In this document: piece by piece, positions 24,627 through 37,474 of the stretch
How positions within the stretch are numbered: the first letter of the stretch is position 1
Layout: the number at the start of each line of letters is the position of its first letter
Assembly: GCA_902806595.1 (NCBI GenBank)
Contig: CADCXC010000013.1
Location: 930,001-994,000 of the forward strand
From: Pyrenopolyporus hunteri
Lineage: Eukaryota > Ascomycota > Sordariomycetes > Xylariales > Hypoxylaceae
Direction: 5' to 3'
DNA length: 64,000 nucleotides
The notes under the pieces: model-generated
The model's input: the letters and a program-made list of their open reading frames with translations, nothing else
What the model was told of the DNA's origin: nothing
Databases searched by the model: none
Program-made: the position numbers and the translations under genes

Positions 24627-27597
24627 GTTGAAATTGCCTGTCTGGGTCTCTGGGCTTAATAGAGAAACGATTCTCAAGACAGTGCGAATTGCGATTCCGG
24701 GTAATGCGAGAACTCGTTGTAGTTATATTTTTTAAGACGCGAGCAGATACTTCGTGTCCCGCTGGTTAGCGCAGGTGTAATGGCTCAAATAACCCTTACG
24801 AAAAGTGTTGGAGGGGCAATGGGAAATCCGTCACATGTGGCTTCGCCGCACTGTCTCGGGATTGTCTGGAAACCTCGCTAGAAGTTAAATGTCGCATACG
24901 ATAGTAGGGAAGCGAAAACGCGATTATTTCTCGGCGTTGATGTCCCAAAATATTGTATTTACGGTTGTTGCGATGGTACCGAGAGTAAAAGCGGTAAGGC
25001 GGTCGAGTATTCTGTAAAGCAACCCGAGAATTATTGCGTGGTCAGCTTGTGACACTTTTTTTCAGGGCGAAGAAGCCGATGAGAAACCGAATCGTCGACG
25101 GATCAATTCAACGGGGAGCGTTGTGCAACGGCTTTCCGTATCCGAGGCGTCGTGTTATGATTGTCTTGCAAGGCTCGAGTTCAACTCTCTAGGCGGCAGA
25201 GAACGACGGTAGAATACCCTTCTTTCTCTCGAGAACTCCTGCAGTAGCCTGCTGACCTCAAAGGAGTCTTTGAAAGGAGGCAGTTGGGAACGAAGTGATT
25301 ATTGGTAATGCAGAATATTAGATAGGTGACTGGAGAGGAAGCGAAGTCAGTAAGATATACATTGTTGGCTGTTGGTCGAAGTCTTAAGCCGCCTTTGGCT
25401 GGGCGAGAGGGATGTCCGATAAATGATCCAATCCGCGGATAGGGGACCATGTACGGTAGATGTAGGTACAGAATAAGTAGTATGATAGATGACAATTGTG
25501 ACGACATGAGAGGCAACAAAGATCGGTCAAGGAAGCCAGTCAGACGGTGTCTGACACGACGATCCCTAGGTCCTAAATTTACACGAACGGACATGTGTTG
25601 TCCACGGCGTCGAACTCGGAATTGGACGCGAAAGATTCACAAGACGCAGAGAGAGACGGAATATAGAGCAAACTTACCAACGATAACATTCAGATCGACT
25701 TCTACTCCAGAGCCAAAAAAGAAAGGAACCAGCGGCAGGGTTACCCACGAGCTGCTGAGGAACAGGATGGTGAAGGAAGGGGAAGGAGAAAAAAAAGAGA
25801 GGCCGTCGAGAATTGGCTGGAGCGAAGAACCAAACTCGGGCACAAAGCCTGGACTCTTTTCGGAAAGACCCTTGGCACAAAGGCTGCAGATACCACAGGC
25901 GAATATTTGCTAAGGATCCTCATGGATGGGATGGGGAGGCACCAACCTGCCAACCAAAGCCGAGCGCCCTGCCCTGTAACCCTTGAAAATGGATACTACA
26001 TCGTACCTATTATGTACATTGATATGTACAAGATGGGACCTAAGCTTGACCCCCAATCCGTGTACCTCTTACCTACGACGCCTGCTAGTTTGCTACATCG
26101 AATACTCTAAAAATACATGTCATACCATGTACACGAATTGACTTTTAATATACATAGGTACCTGTATAGGTACCTGCCTGCCTATGCACCTGTTTTATTC
26201 CAGGTACCAAGGCGTTCTGTACAATACCTACGTCCATGTATCTCTGAGCATCGAACGCTTATTAGTCGCACCCAGTCTGAGCCTCGAAGCAGAAGCATCG
26301 ACTTGGGTGCATCCGGATGGCTCAGCGCTAAAGTTCAATCTAAACGTGTGCGACAGTACCTAGTACGGACGGTGCTACGGTACCTACAACGCATACCTGG
26401 GTACAACGCCCCAGGACAGTTAACTCCCCCTAACGTACATGAACTAGCAGCAGCCATAGGTTTGTTAGGGCTAGGAAGCTAGAAAGCTTGGACTGTAGCC
26501 CCTGTCTTACCTGGCTGCTGTCTCGACTCCCACAGTACACTTCATTGGAATCACCGCTTCGTAGGGGAGGCCCCAACTAGTCGCGGCTAGAACAACTCGA
26601 AACAGCTAACCGTCGGTTAGGGCGTGATCATCCAAACCCTTTTTATCCACTGAAGAAGTCGACCTTTGCACGCAGCGCCTGCAAGCTTATGCGATCTTAT
26701 GAGTACCTTGCCTATAAGTAGCAGGTCCGTGTCGCGGTTTACGTGTACATGTATCTATCTCGCATCAGCAACGACCGGGGGCTACTTTCTGGCGACGGCG
26801 TCCCAAACAGGAATATGAAGCTTACCCGTAGAATCTACCTTCAACCCAGGCCTCACCTATGCATTTGATAGGTACTTTGAGGACCCGGGTAGATACATCC
26901 CAAATACTTCGTATAGAATATCCCGAGGTCATATATCATATGGTTAGTCGTACTATTAGAGGTCTACAAAGTCATGTCCTTATTATTCCCGGGGTACGAT
27001 GAACTAGGAAAGCAAAAGCATTGAGTTGTATGTTGTAAATTCTAGCGGAGTATGTCCTAATTATGTACGACAATTTACTCATCACTGTTGCAACCTCGAC
27101 AACACGCCATAGTCCTACGTGATAACACATATTTGAGAAGTTTAACAACGAAATGGAACAACAATCATATATGTTGCCCGGTCTCCATGCACTCTTGCCT
27201 TGGGGTAGATCGAAGCACGGGTGTTTGGTAATAGACGGGCAGACCAATCTCGGCACGAGAAGAAACATCCTTCAGCAAATAGGCATGGGGATTGGCCTAG
27301 AGCTGTACACACATATGCCGTTTCATTCATTCACGTACGATCCAACAACTTACGGTCATACTAAACTCGGGAGGCGGGAACTAGAGAGGAAGGAGGTCGC
27401 ATGGGCGTAAAAAGTATTGGTCGGCGAACGTAACTTCAGTTGGTTACTTCTCCATCTTCAGCGTCGAAGACTGTGTGTGTGCCTGGATACAAGCAGCAAA
27501 TGCATAACCTTGACTCCATGATCGTGCCTTAATGACCCCCTAATTTGCCCTGATGCGCATTCGCGATGTCGTGACTCGGAACCCAATATCCACCACT
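24627..27597. other. Intergenic, 3.0 kb
   Basis: VTS1 upstream region and eL29 3' flank. Open frames at 25181-25594 (minus), 25449-25913 (plus) and 26117-26482 (plus) lack protein character or overlap one another. TAGGTACCTG-type words cluster at 26150-26215. No RNA gene was recognised. Confidence 0.5.
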
Positions 27598-28026
27598 TCA
27601 TGCCGTCTCTCGCTTGCCCTCCTTGAACTCCTTCTGTAATAATCGTCAGTAGCCGTTATGAATACATCCTACGTAGCCAACCTAGGCTTGCGCGAGATGT
27701 CGGATGACGTACCAGGGCCTTCATGGTGCCGTGAAGAGCATGTCGATGGTTTCTTCGGAACTTGGGGTCGGTTCCCTTCAGAGACGGGTATCGGTTGGTC
27801 TTGGGCTTCTTGATACTACACGTCGCCAATTCGTCAGTTAAGATTCGGCGAGCGCAGAGGAAGGCTAATTCGGATAACCCCGTCTATTCGAAATTTGACT
27901 TGACGTACCCGTTACGGTGAGCCTTGCGCGACTGGTTGTGCTGCGACGAGTTCTTGGACTCTGTGATTAAAATATGAGCTGGCTGTTCCTTAAGTAACGG
28001 GTTATTGTGTATAACATACTCGCCAT
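27598..28026 (-). CDS. RPL29: 60S ribosomal protein eL29
   Basis: Small basic ribosomal protein of the large subunit. Four short exons: 28026-28020 (7 nt, ATGGCGA), 27960-27909, 27815-27713 and 27633-27598. They join in frame to 65 residues, MAKSKNSSQHNQSRKAHRNG continuing with IKKPKTNRYPSLKGTDPKF and ending KEGKRETA. This is the complete eL29 sequence pattern and length. All three introns are GT-AG (donors GTATGT, GTACGT, GTACGT). No long frame exists, so the gene is easily missed. The first coding exon of 7 nt is characteristic of intron-rich fungal ribosomal genes. Confidence 0.95.
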
Positions 28027-28704
28027 TGCGACTGTATTTGCGTCGGTTTGTCTCGAGAAACACGGGAATCGACGAAGGTTGATGATGACGATGAAAAGTT
28101 GGGAAGTTCGGTTTGTTTCGTGGGTTGCGGGTATTGCCAGTTGTGGGCAGAAAATTAAGCGAGGGATCAAGCCACAGCAGTGGCTTTTTAAATGGGGCAT
28201 TTCAGTCCGGATTTCAGATGGGGTAGCTCCAGACAGCTGTCGACAGCTGGGTGCATCGAAAGCATGTGAATAGAAATAAACGTATGGAATACATTGAATT
28301 TTGAGACCTGAATCTAGAATGCATGCATGGAAGACCTACAATAGCCATGTAACTCCCACCTTGGCAAAATGGTAGAAGCTGAGCTGAGCAACCTTGCTAT
28401 CAGTATTAACTGCTTGGTAGGCTGAGAATTAGGTCGGTGCATGTTGTGAACTAACTCGATTATACTTATGTGCCAAAGCTACACGAGTCTGAATCCGACT
28501 TCGCAATATCTGTACAAGATATTCTTATGTATTGACGCCAATTATTCCTGGAACTCCTAACCAAAAGAACCACCTAATCATATATGGATGCATTGCCCCT
28601 CATCTAGCATATACGTGCATATATCTATTCCCAAATTCGTGTGTTATGAGCTTAAGAGGTGACTTAAGGAACCGGCGCCTGACGAGTTGTATCTGATAAG
28701 CTAA
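28027..28704. other. eL29 promoter / carrier 3' flank
   Basis: About 680 bp. A CAGACAGCTGTCGACAGCTG element (near 28231-28250) contains a direct CAGCTG repeat. Its position about 200 bp upstream of a ribosomal protein gene makes it a possible regulatory site, but nothing more can be supported. Confidence 0.4.
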
Positions 28705-29896
28705 TTATTTCGTCGTGACGGGAACAGCAAGTTTCGCCTTGGAAGCGGCGGCGGCGGCAAGTTCCGCCGCTTTGGCGAGATGTTCTGATCGAAGTTTGCG
28801 GACGTATCTAAATAAGAGGATGAATAGGAATTCCATCCTGCGAGCGTAAGTCAGTAAACAAAACGTCCCTTGTCAACTTCTAGTCTGTCAAGACCTACCG
28901 CTCTTTAGTCATCATAAGTAACCCTTGCACCAGGAAACCCTTTACAATCTGGGGGCCGATACCTTTGAAAAGGCTTAGGAGACCCTCATGTTCGACGATA
29001 AATCGCATTACTTCGATGAAGCCTTTAAATGGCTTGCCTTTACGTTGCGGCGGAGGCTTCGATTGTAAGCCGACTTTGGCGACTATGAGGGGTTGTGTGA
29101 CGATAGTGGCCAATGCCTTTGACATTGCGCCAAGAACTGCATATCAATAATTAGCTTCATCGACTCTTCACCATTTAACGGGGGGTTGCTTACGGAAAGC
29201 CTCTGGCGCAGTCAAGCGAGCCTTCCCGGGAAAGAGAACACCCTTTAATCGTTCGTACGCGCCATACGTGATAGCAGGGTTGACCACCAATACCAGGCTA
29301 GCTTTAAGTCCCCTCCAAAGACCAAAGAAACCATCCTCGCTATCGATAACTTCGCGGGCTGTATCTAAGAGACCTTTTCTGTCCGCCTTGCTCTGTGTCT
29401 GCTGTCTCGTCGTGACCACGGCTACGGGAATTGTGCATAATTGGGCCACGGCGCCTGCTACTGCACCCAGTATCAACTCGACGGCTGTGGATGGTGGCGC
29501 GCGGACCTTCTGCGATTTGAAGTAAAGCTCCCGCACAACCGAGTACCAATAAAAGTAGGCGAAGTTGGTAGAGGCTACTCCCAAGAGGGCGCCGTTTATG
29601 CCCGCATATAATCCCTTAATTCCGTCCTCAGCAGCAATCTTGGTAACGGCATCCCACGTCGAGGTGTAATGGGGATCGGAATGGTCGCTCGACTCTCCAG
29701 GTTTCCGCTTAACCTGGACTTGCAGACGTGTTTTTACTCTGAAAGCAAACGGATTAGAGCCGGGTTTACGCAATCGCGGAGAAATAGCTTACATGTCTAG
29801 AGGATATACTAAGGCATTAGCCAGGACAGCGCCTGTAGAGCCGGCGACGGCATATCCCCATGGCGGTAGCGGCGTGGGTTTCGACTGTACAGGCAT
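28705..29896 (-). CDS. ANT1: Peroxisomal adenine nucleotide carrier (Pmp47/Ant1 type)
   Basis: Mitochondrial-carrier-family protein of the peroxisomal Pmp47/Ant1 branch. It exchanges cytosolic ATP for AMP to feed fatty-acid activation in peroxisomes. Exons 29896-29793, 29738-29194, 29136-28899 and 28837-28705 give 339 residues. The first repeat shows PLDIVKTRLQ. The second has the degenerate PVAVVTTRQQ and the third PLIVAKVGLQ, matching the PxD/ExxK/R carrier signature with the weakening usual for this branch. Carrier repeats also show GIKGLYAGINGALLG and GFFGLWRGLKASLVL. The C-terminal tail is Ala/Lys-rich (residues about 315-339). Every exon border preserves frame across a conserved motif, notably PLDI|VKTRL. 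A mitochondrial carrier cannot be wholly excluded, but the sequence is nearest the peroxisomal group. Confidence 0.88.
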
Positions 29897-31226
29897 GACG
29901 AGAGATCAACGCCTCCTACGGATAGGAAGGATATATTCTCTCCAATCGAACGCTCGTGCCCCCGGTAAGTTCGTTGCTCGACGACGAAACACCCGCAATT
30001 ATGGAGGAAGGACTGAGGTGAAATTGGCAAGCCCCGAGAGTCTCAACGAGACTACTTACACCAGCGGATAAAGCCGTATGGTTAAAAGGCACTTGGGATG
30101 GTTTAATTGCTACCACAATAACACTTAAATAGGGCCCGCAATTCGACTATTACGTATATGTATAGTACAATCCCATAAAACAAATAGCCCGGAAAACTCC
30201 AGGAAATATAAAGGATAAGGGAATTTAAGGGAGATCCTAGTCCCCCGGATATGCAAAGGAAAACAATGAAGCTGCCCTGACGTCGTCCTCCGGTGATGCG
30301 AAAATCGGGGGAGAGCTTCTATAGGCGCAAAGCCGAGTTTAAAAGAGCGCCCGTTGAATGATGAACCTCGGCCATTAAATGGCGTAGGCCCACCTCCAGT
30401 CGGCAACTGCCTTAGCTAAGGACATTTGACCTAGGTAGGAATGCGCACGAATTAGATCGAATGCAGCATTAAGGTGTGGGATCCACTCCGGGCGGTTGTT
30501 AATCCGGGATACGTAATTGAGATGCCCCACCTCAACGTTGCTTAGTATCTGCTCTCTCTGTGCTACCCCAAGGTATGTGGGCTGGTACCTAGGTACTTAT
30601 TATAGGAAAGCACCGACAGCGGAAAAGCTCCGAAAAATGCATACCTCCTAGCTCCCTACATAACTCAACACTGCCATCGTGAATTAGTCGCGACGGAACT
30701 TACAAATACAATGTCATCTACGTTGGGTAATCGTAGGTAGGTTGCTCATCTCACGATCGATGCAAGTTAGCATCATATCGAAATGAAGTAGCACATTAAA
30801 TTATATCGTCTTTTCGTTTTTTTCTCATTATATATGCCAACATCTTTTGAAATAGGCGGAAAATTAGGTGATCTGTATGATGAGATGAGCTTCAGTCTCC
30901 ATGGGTTATTTTTGCCGTTATTTCCCTACCTTGTAACGCGCCTTCCTCGACGTCGACAACCTTAACACATGTGCTCGGGCACAAACAAGTTAAAATCCTT
31001 CTTATTTGACCTGTTCTAGGAAGGAGCGACCAAGTAGTCTACTCAACGCTATGATGTCGTTCTTGTTTGCCAGCAAGAGCTGACGAGGGGATTTTCCAAC
31101 CGTGTAGCCGCTTTTCGTCTGGTACCTCGCGGCTACACCTTCTACCACGCGTCCTGACTTCTTTCTGTTCTATCTTCCCATCTTTTCATCTTTTCGTCTA
31201 CAAGAAACGGCCATCTCCGGATTCAG
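29897..31226. other. Divergent intergenic region, carrier and palB
   Basis: 1.3 kb between divergent starts. The palB side has a C/T-rich leader (about 31137-31200, repeated TCTTTTCATCTTTTCGTC), typical of fungal transcription starts. I did not find a convincing cluster of PacC sites (GCCARG). Confidence 0.45.
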
Positions 31227-34049
31227 ATGTCCCCAAGAACCAAAGTAGTTAATGAAAAACTCGCCATGGAAGCACAGGCAAAGGTAAATAATATCTCACT
31301 ACGTAAGGCGGTCACCTGTAAATCTGACCATCTCTAGGCACGAGAGGCTATGGTCTCTAAGACTCATGGCAAGGAAGCTCTCGATCACGCCATATCGGCT
31401 GCCGATCTGTACATGAAGGCAGCTCTAGAAGCACGCAACCCACAAGAGAGGCAAAGCCGAATGAGGAAATGCCAATTACTCCTTTCAAAGGCCGAGGCTC
31501 TAAAGAAATCAAGTGAAGCCGGAGGTGGTGTCGCGCTTGTGGAGAAGCGTCTCAAGCTGCCGCGCCCGGTACGTCAGATTCCCAAGAGCGAACAGATCAT
31601 CCTACTCCGTAACTCCCGATTACATGGAAGTATCTTTCCGCCTTGGGACTCAGATCCCGACCCCAAGGAATTCACCGGTGGCCCCTTCAATGATACTTCC
31701 GAGTTCTCTCTATCCGCCCGCCAGAGAGCCGTCTTCTCGGGTTGGAAACGACCGCTGGAGATTATAGGCGAAGAAAACCAACTGAATTCCAATGGCCAGA
31801 ACGACGGCCTCATGGAGGCCAAACATGACTATGACCTAGTCCAGGACATAACGACAGATTGCTCAGTTGTTGCGAGCCTCTGCGCAAGTATGCGCCACCT
31901 GCGGCCGGGCCCTACGTCTATTCTACCGGCCCTAATGTTCCCTATCGACTCCGAGAATGGGCAACCGAAGATCTCGGTTAGCGGGAAGTACGTGTTCCGC
32001 ATGTTCTTCAACGGCTGCTTCCGCAAGGTTGTCGTCGACGACCGCCTTCCTTCTTCCTCGACGGGTCGTACCCTCTACGTAGTAGACCGTCAGAACCCGA
32101 AGCTCATCTGGCCCGCCCTTATGGAGAAAGCGTACCTTAAGGTCCGCGGTGGCTACGACTTCCCGGGAAGTAATTCCGGCACTGACTTGTATGCGCTGAC
32201 GGGCTGGATACCCCAGCAACTCTTCCTCCAGAGCGACGAGGTGGACTGGAACCGGACGTGGAATCGCGTCAAGAAAGCCTATGATTTTGGCGACGTTGTA
32301 GTTACGCTGGGGACAGGGCGCCTCTCGTCGGACGAGGAGGAGACATTAGGGCTAGCAGGAGAGCATGATTACGCCGTGCTCGACATGTCCGAAACGTCAG
32401 GGAATAGGAGATTACTAGTCAAGAACCCCTGGTGCGATGGTCTTGTATGGAAGGGAGTAGGGTCATCTGAGACATCATCGGAAGCGACTGACGAACACCC
32501 AGTCAAGCTGAAACCAGGGTCCTTCTGGATCAGCTTTGACGACGTTACCCAGAACTTCGAATCGCTTTACCTAAACTGGAATCCGAGTCTCTTCACCCAG
32601 CGCCAGGATCATCATTTCACCTGGCAGGTCCCCGAGGCCGCCATGGCCGGTTCCTTTGTGTACAGCCCCCAGTACTCCATGACCGCCGCTGCCGATGGTA
32701 GCACCTGGATCCTGCTGAGCCGGCATTTCCAAGACGACGAGCTGGGCATTATGCGCAACTACCGCACGGCCAACGACGAAAATAACAGCGCCGATGGTAG
32801 GACGCTTGCCGAGGTGTCCAACAAGCTCGGCTTCATAAGCATATGCATTTTTGCCGATACTGGCGGTAAACGCGTGCAATTGGGTGCCCGTCCCGTCTAT
32901 CGCGGGGACTTCGTCGACTCGCCGCAGACGCTCGCACCCTTCGAAGCTAAGCGCGGTGTCGCATACACCATCGTCGTTGCCACCCAAGAGCTACCGTTAC
33001 CCCGCTACTCTTTCACGTTGTCCTTTTTCTCGCGCGCCGCCCTAACCGTCGCTCCCGCCGAGCCCGCTTTGCGCCACTACACTGAGGTCAAGGGGTCTTG
33101 GACCCGGCGCACTGCTGGCGGCAACGCTGCAGCACCTACATATCTTCAGAACCCGCAGTTCAGCCTCGTGCTGCCACGTCCCGGCCCCCTCTCCCTCTTG
33201 CTGTCCACTGCTCGCGACGACCTGCCCGTCCATGTCGACCTTGTGTGGGCACGCGGGCGGCGCGTTACCGCCGTTGGCAACCGCGACCTCGTGCTCACGT
33301 CCGGCGACTACCGTCGCCACTGCGCCCTTGCTGAGACACCCTCTGTCGACGCCGGAACATACACCATTGTATGCTCTACCTTTGACCCCGGCTGCCTCGC
33401 CGACTTCACCCTACGCGTCGGGTCTGACGTCCCCTGCACCGTGACGCCCATCGCCGCCGATGCAGCCGGCCGCTTGCGCACACGGCTTCCCGACCTCCCC
33501 TCTCCGACTCCCTCCGATGGTAATTTCCACAATAAGAAACGCGCCGCTCTATCCGCTGCCAGACTCACGCGCGCTAGCATCGTTGTCGCCGCGCAAAATA
33601 GTACCGCTTACCCCTACGGCGCGATCCGGAATACGAGCAACACCAGCGGTGCGAGTGCGGGCGCGGTTCGCGTAACGGTCGAGTATGGCACCGGGCCCGA
33701 TAGACTAATCCTCGCGTCTACCGATCCCGCTACCACGAATATGAATACGAACACAGCTATAAATCTAAGTATGGATAGTGGTGGGGGTAATGGTAGTGGT
33801 ACCATGGTAGGCGCTGGAGAGTTCAGGGAAGTCGGCGCGAACGGCTTGCGCACCGGCGGGTTCGATATTGATCCCCGCGGCGGCGGCCCGCTATGGTTGG
33901 TTGTCGAGCGTTTGGGCATGTATCGCGGTTTGGCTGGGACGGCGATGAGTGTCGGTGCTGGAGGTGGGGGAGGAGGGGGAGGGCTACAGGTCGAGATCTT
34001 GAGTGAAGGTCCCGTCCAGGTTGGGGCGTGGGAGAGTGTTGATGGTTGA
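31227..34049 (+). CDS. palB: Calpain-like protease PalB/Rim13, ambient-pH signalling
   Basis: Cysteine protease of the Pal/Rim alkaline pH pathway. It acts at ESCRT-III on endosomal or plasma membranes and is thought to process the PacC/Rim101 factor. Exons 31227-31283 and 31338-34049 give 922 residues. An N-terminal MIT domain (about 8-80, ALDHAISAADLYMKAALEA) would bind ESCRT-III. The calpain core shows all three catalytic residues: Cys194 (DITTDCSVVAS), His362 (GEHDYAVLDM) and Asn382 (LLVKNPWC). C2-like calpain domain III modules follow. The C-terminal part contains Gly-rich runs (about 840-900, GGGGGGGG) that probably form a loop. There is no penta-EF-hand, as expected for PalB. It sits alone, with no other pal gene in the window. 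Confidence 0.95.
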
Positions 34050-34640
34050 TATTCGATGGCTAACTCGGCTTGGATATGGCCGGTTGATTTGGTTTCTTGG
34101 CCGACTGCTATGTCTATCTTCTAAGGCGTCTAGGTGGAAAAGGAAGCCTCGGAGAAAATAGGGAAAGGCATATCGATGGATATGGATGAGGATGTGGCGG
34201 TTTACGCTGGCGATATGCTGTAACTTACAGAGGATACCCGCCATTTGGGTTACACCCCAAAGACGAAAGAGTAAGGGGCTAACTGTACGAGTTTATACGA
34301 CACCTACCTCCTATTTTCAAAGGAACTCACAGTGAGCATTATATCGCACGAGAGAAAAGGATAGCAAAAGGAACAAAACAAGGGCAGTGGATAGAACATA
34401 TTCTCTTCCGTTCTATCTCCCCCATCTCGTTCATCTACCCATCTCCACGGGACGCGTAAACTCCGAACGTAACGATACCGTCCTAGGACCTTACGTCTGT
34501 TATGTTGGGTATCGAATACGTGTGTGCAGGTACGCATATAGACACGACTACTACCTCGGCGCTACGCGTAGCCAAGCTTGTCCTTACGTTCCATCCCCTT
34601 TTCCAACCCTTCTCTTTCCCTTGGCGCCCAGATGTGACTG

Positions 34641-34702
34641 ACTACCCTACCTACCCTACCTACCTTACCTACCTTACCTACCTAGATACCTACCTAGATA
34701 CC
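34641..34702. repeat. CTACC/TACCT simple repeat
   Basis: Imperfect tandem CTACCCTACC, TACCTTACC and TACCTAGATACC words. Part of the dispersed TACCTAGGTA-type sequence family. Confidence 0.75.
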
Positions 34703-34791
34703 CTGTAAATAACTAGTTGCCGTACGCCGAGCCGGAATTACCCATCCACCCACCAGACTTCGGAATGAGCGGGCAACGCGGAGCAGGCATT

Positions 34792-34925
34792 CTAGATACC
34801 TACCTACCTACCTACCAACCGTACCTATCTTGCCTTGGGTAGCACCGGAATACCTAAGGGGTAACGGCATCAAATCCCTCAACCTACCTAGGTACCTATC
34901 TACCTCCTGCGTAGGTAGGTATGTA
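34792..34925. repeat. TACCTACC / TAGGTAGG repeat pair
   Basis: A TACCTACCTACCTACC run near 34798-34816 and a CCTACCTAGGTACC..GTAGGTAGGT block at 34881-34921 are complementary to each other and could form a hairpin of moderate size. Confidence 0.65.
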
Positions 34926-35632
34926 CTATAGTACGCGACGACAGAGGGAGTATGTATCAACACGGACGAAAGATAAAACAGGATATAACCAGACAAAATT
35001 CTTCTTTCCTTTTTCAACAAATAAATAGCGCGGGGTTTTTGTTGCCGGTTTAGCTTAGCTACCTAGCTGTGTATGTATGTACGTATGATGTGCAATGCGC
35101 CTGTGATACACTCGACTTCCAAGATAGTGACAGCAACAGCTATAGCAGCAGCAGCAGTACTAGTAGTCGTCGTATCATGATGTGAACGGTTAGTCCTTTT
35201 TGATACCTAGCTCGAGCCACCTCCGGCCGTCGAAAGGGAGGCTGGAGGCGGTAGAGGAAGGTGAAGCGAATGAGTTATAATGGGTAGAGCGAGCAGAATT
35301 CGCATGAGACATAAAAAACGATGGATAAAAAAAGCAAAAAAAGGGACATAGAAGTCCCAACATAAGCGCTCCCCTGTGTGGTATAATTTGCTACGCCCAG
35401 AACGCCTACTCCCCTCCTGTTTGGTCGAGGTATGGTCGATCCATGAAGCCCATCCCTCAAGCAATGTTGACGACGCTACAGCCAGCGTCCTAAGTTTCAG
35501 AACCAGCCGCCCTCCGGGATATCATCTGCTCCATATGTACATCTAAATCGAATGGGAATATGTCATATCATCAGAAACAATCGTTCCTCTCGTGTCTTTT
35601 TTGTTCTCGTTACCCGCTTTCTCCGAAGAACG

Positions 35633-37310
35633 TCATGGGCCACCACGACGCCTCCGTCCTCTATTAGGACCGTCCGGCCTTTGCGAAAGCACGTCGCGAA
35701 GGAGCGGATCATCCTTGTCCTTGTCAACATGGTGAACCCGCACGTGCCTAGCCCTACGATTAGTCTATGCTATGTTCTCCCGATAATTCTAAGCTGTATC
35801 TCTCTCACCTTTGTAGATTATCCGGCCTGGGATACTTGTGTTCTCGGTCTGGACAGAACGGACACACGTACCCAGGCGAATCATGGACGAGTCCATGACG
35901 GATCATCTCGTTCTTACGCTTGAAGCCTTTCCCTCCCTCGCTTCGCGGGCACCCCTTCACAGAGCAATAATGTGGACGAGCAGAAGAATGTACATTCGCG
36001 TGAGAGTTGAGCAGATACTGGGTCTGAAACGGAGGTGCACTACAACCTGGTACTGTGCAAACAAATGCGCCAACTGGATTTGTCATATTATCGATACTCA
36101 TACGTTCCGTGATAGAGGTAGCAGGCGTCGAGCCGTCACCGCTACCGTTCGGCGTATCCGCATTGCTACCACTACTGTAATCCGGTCGGTGGTAAGTTGC
36201 GTTATTTCCGCCTTGGGGGTAGTAAGGGCTTAAAATAGGCATCGTACGTGCTGGAGAAGGTATGCCTTGGCGATAAGCCTCGTTCGGAGATATTGGCGGC
36301 GAGGAGTGGTTTCCAGGCAATCCGCCAATACGCGGAGGACCTCCCGGAGGCGAATGAGGGTATTGGGGAGCCGCGCGCATAGCCAGGTCTTTCGTGGGAC
36401 CATTGAGTTGATCATATAGTTGAGATCTTATAGACGGCAGCGTACCACGGTCAGTCGAGTCGGACTTCGGGGACGAATCACAGAAGATCGGAGCCAACTC
36501 CCCATGACCGGTAGGAGTACTTAAACCGGGAGATGGTCGGACATTGTTCGGATGCACCAGACCGCTCGACGAATAATGTCGGGGAGAGAACATTTCTTCC
36601 TGGCCCTGCGACCCATAAGGGTGGATAGGAGCGGCGAGAACGGGCCTATTCGCATCTCTTATCGCGCCATCGTCTCTTGCGCCATCCGTTCTGAAGTCAT
36701 GAGCCTGCGTCGCCCTTTGCGCAACCCTAAAACCTTCGTCAAATGGCGGGGAGCCGTTAGCATCGTCCGGTTTTGACGCTGCCTTAGCTGCGGCAAGAGC
36801 ATTTGTCGCGAGAAATTGCAGTTCTATAGACTTTGATATGGACGACTCGGTAGCACGTATGGCATGGTGCTGATCGGGACCTGGTGACATCTCGTGACTT
36901 TTAGAGTCCTCCTCGTCCCCCGATCCATCGACTGTTTCTTCTGTATCCCCTTTACTTTGTCCGTCGTCGTCTTCGTCGTCCGGGGGATAATTAAGCGGTC
37001 GCGACCATGCCTCGGCAACAATCTCGGGACGTTTTCCACCGTCGAGGTAGTGTATCAAGACTGCATCGCCGAGGCTCGGGCGGACCTTTTGTCGTCGATT
37101 AGAAGATATTCGACCCGAGCTAGAAGAAAGACTGACTTTGGGTATAGTCAACGCCGGCGGTGAGGGCGAAAGTTCGAGTCTGGGGCGGTGGGCCTTCATC
37201 AAGGGACTGTTCTGGGGTAAAACGTCATCCGGATCGTACACGTCGCTAGCTGAACGGTCGTGAGCGAAGGCTGAACCGGCGGTCGTAGTCATGCTTTCGC
37301 TCGGTGGCAT
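35633..37310 (-). CDS. C2H2 zinc-finger transcription factor
   Basis: Putative sequence-specific regulator with three C2H2-type fingers near the C-terminus. Exons 37310-35809 and 35747-35633 give 538 residues. Fingers lie at about 416-441 (FVCTVPGCSAPPF..HANVH), 448-477 (YCSVKGCP..HGLVH) and 480-508 (YVCPFC..NLQRHVRVHH). The intron cuts the last finger between its Arg and first His; splicing restores DNLQRHVRVHH. The tail is basic (GPNRGRRRRGGP). The N-terminal 400 residues are disordered, with Ser/Pro-rich and acidic stretches. The frame continues upstream only to GTG, so ATG at 37310 is taken as the start. I do not recognise a named orthologue. A long leader is possible (see the CT-rich tract at 39034-39110). 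Confidence 0.88.
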
Positions 37311-37474
37311 GGAGTGGCCGTTACTCACGCATTGGGCGACTCAAGTCATCATCAGAAAGCAAAAAAAACCGAGAGAAGATGGCCGGATGTTCGTGTAGGA
37401 GGACAGATGAAATTGCGCCGACGTAGTTCAACCGGGTCCAGAGTCGCGGGTTACCGTCCCATTCGCGTGTGGGT

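Larger units (their letters stand above)
34050..35632. other. Convergent intergenic region, 1.6 kb
   Basis: 3' flanks of palB (plus) and the C2H2 gene (minus). Holds the densest simple-repeat blocks of the window (separate entries). No gene supported. Confidence 0.5.
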
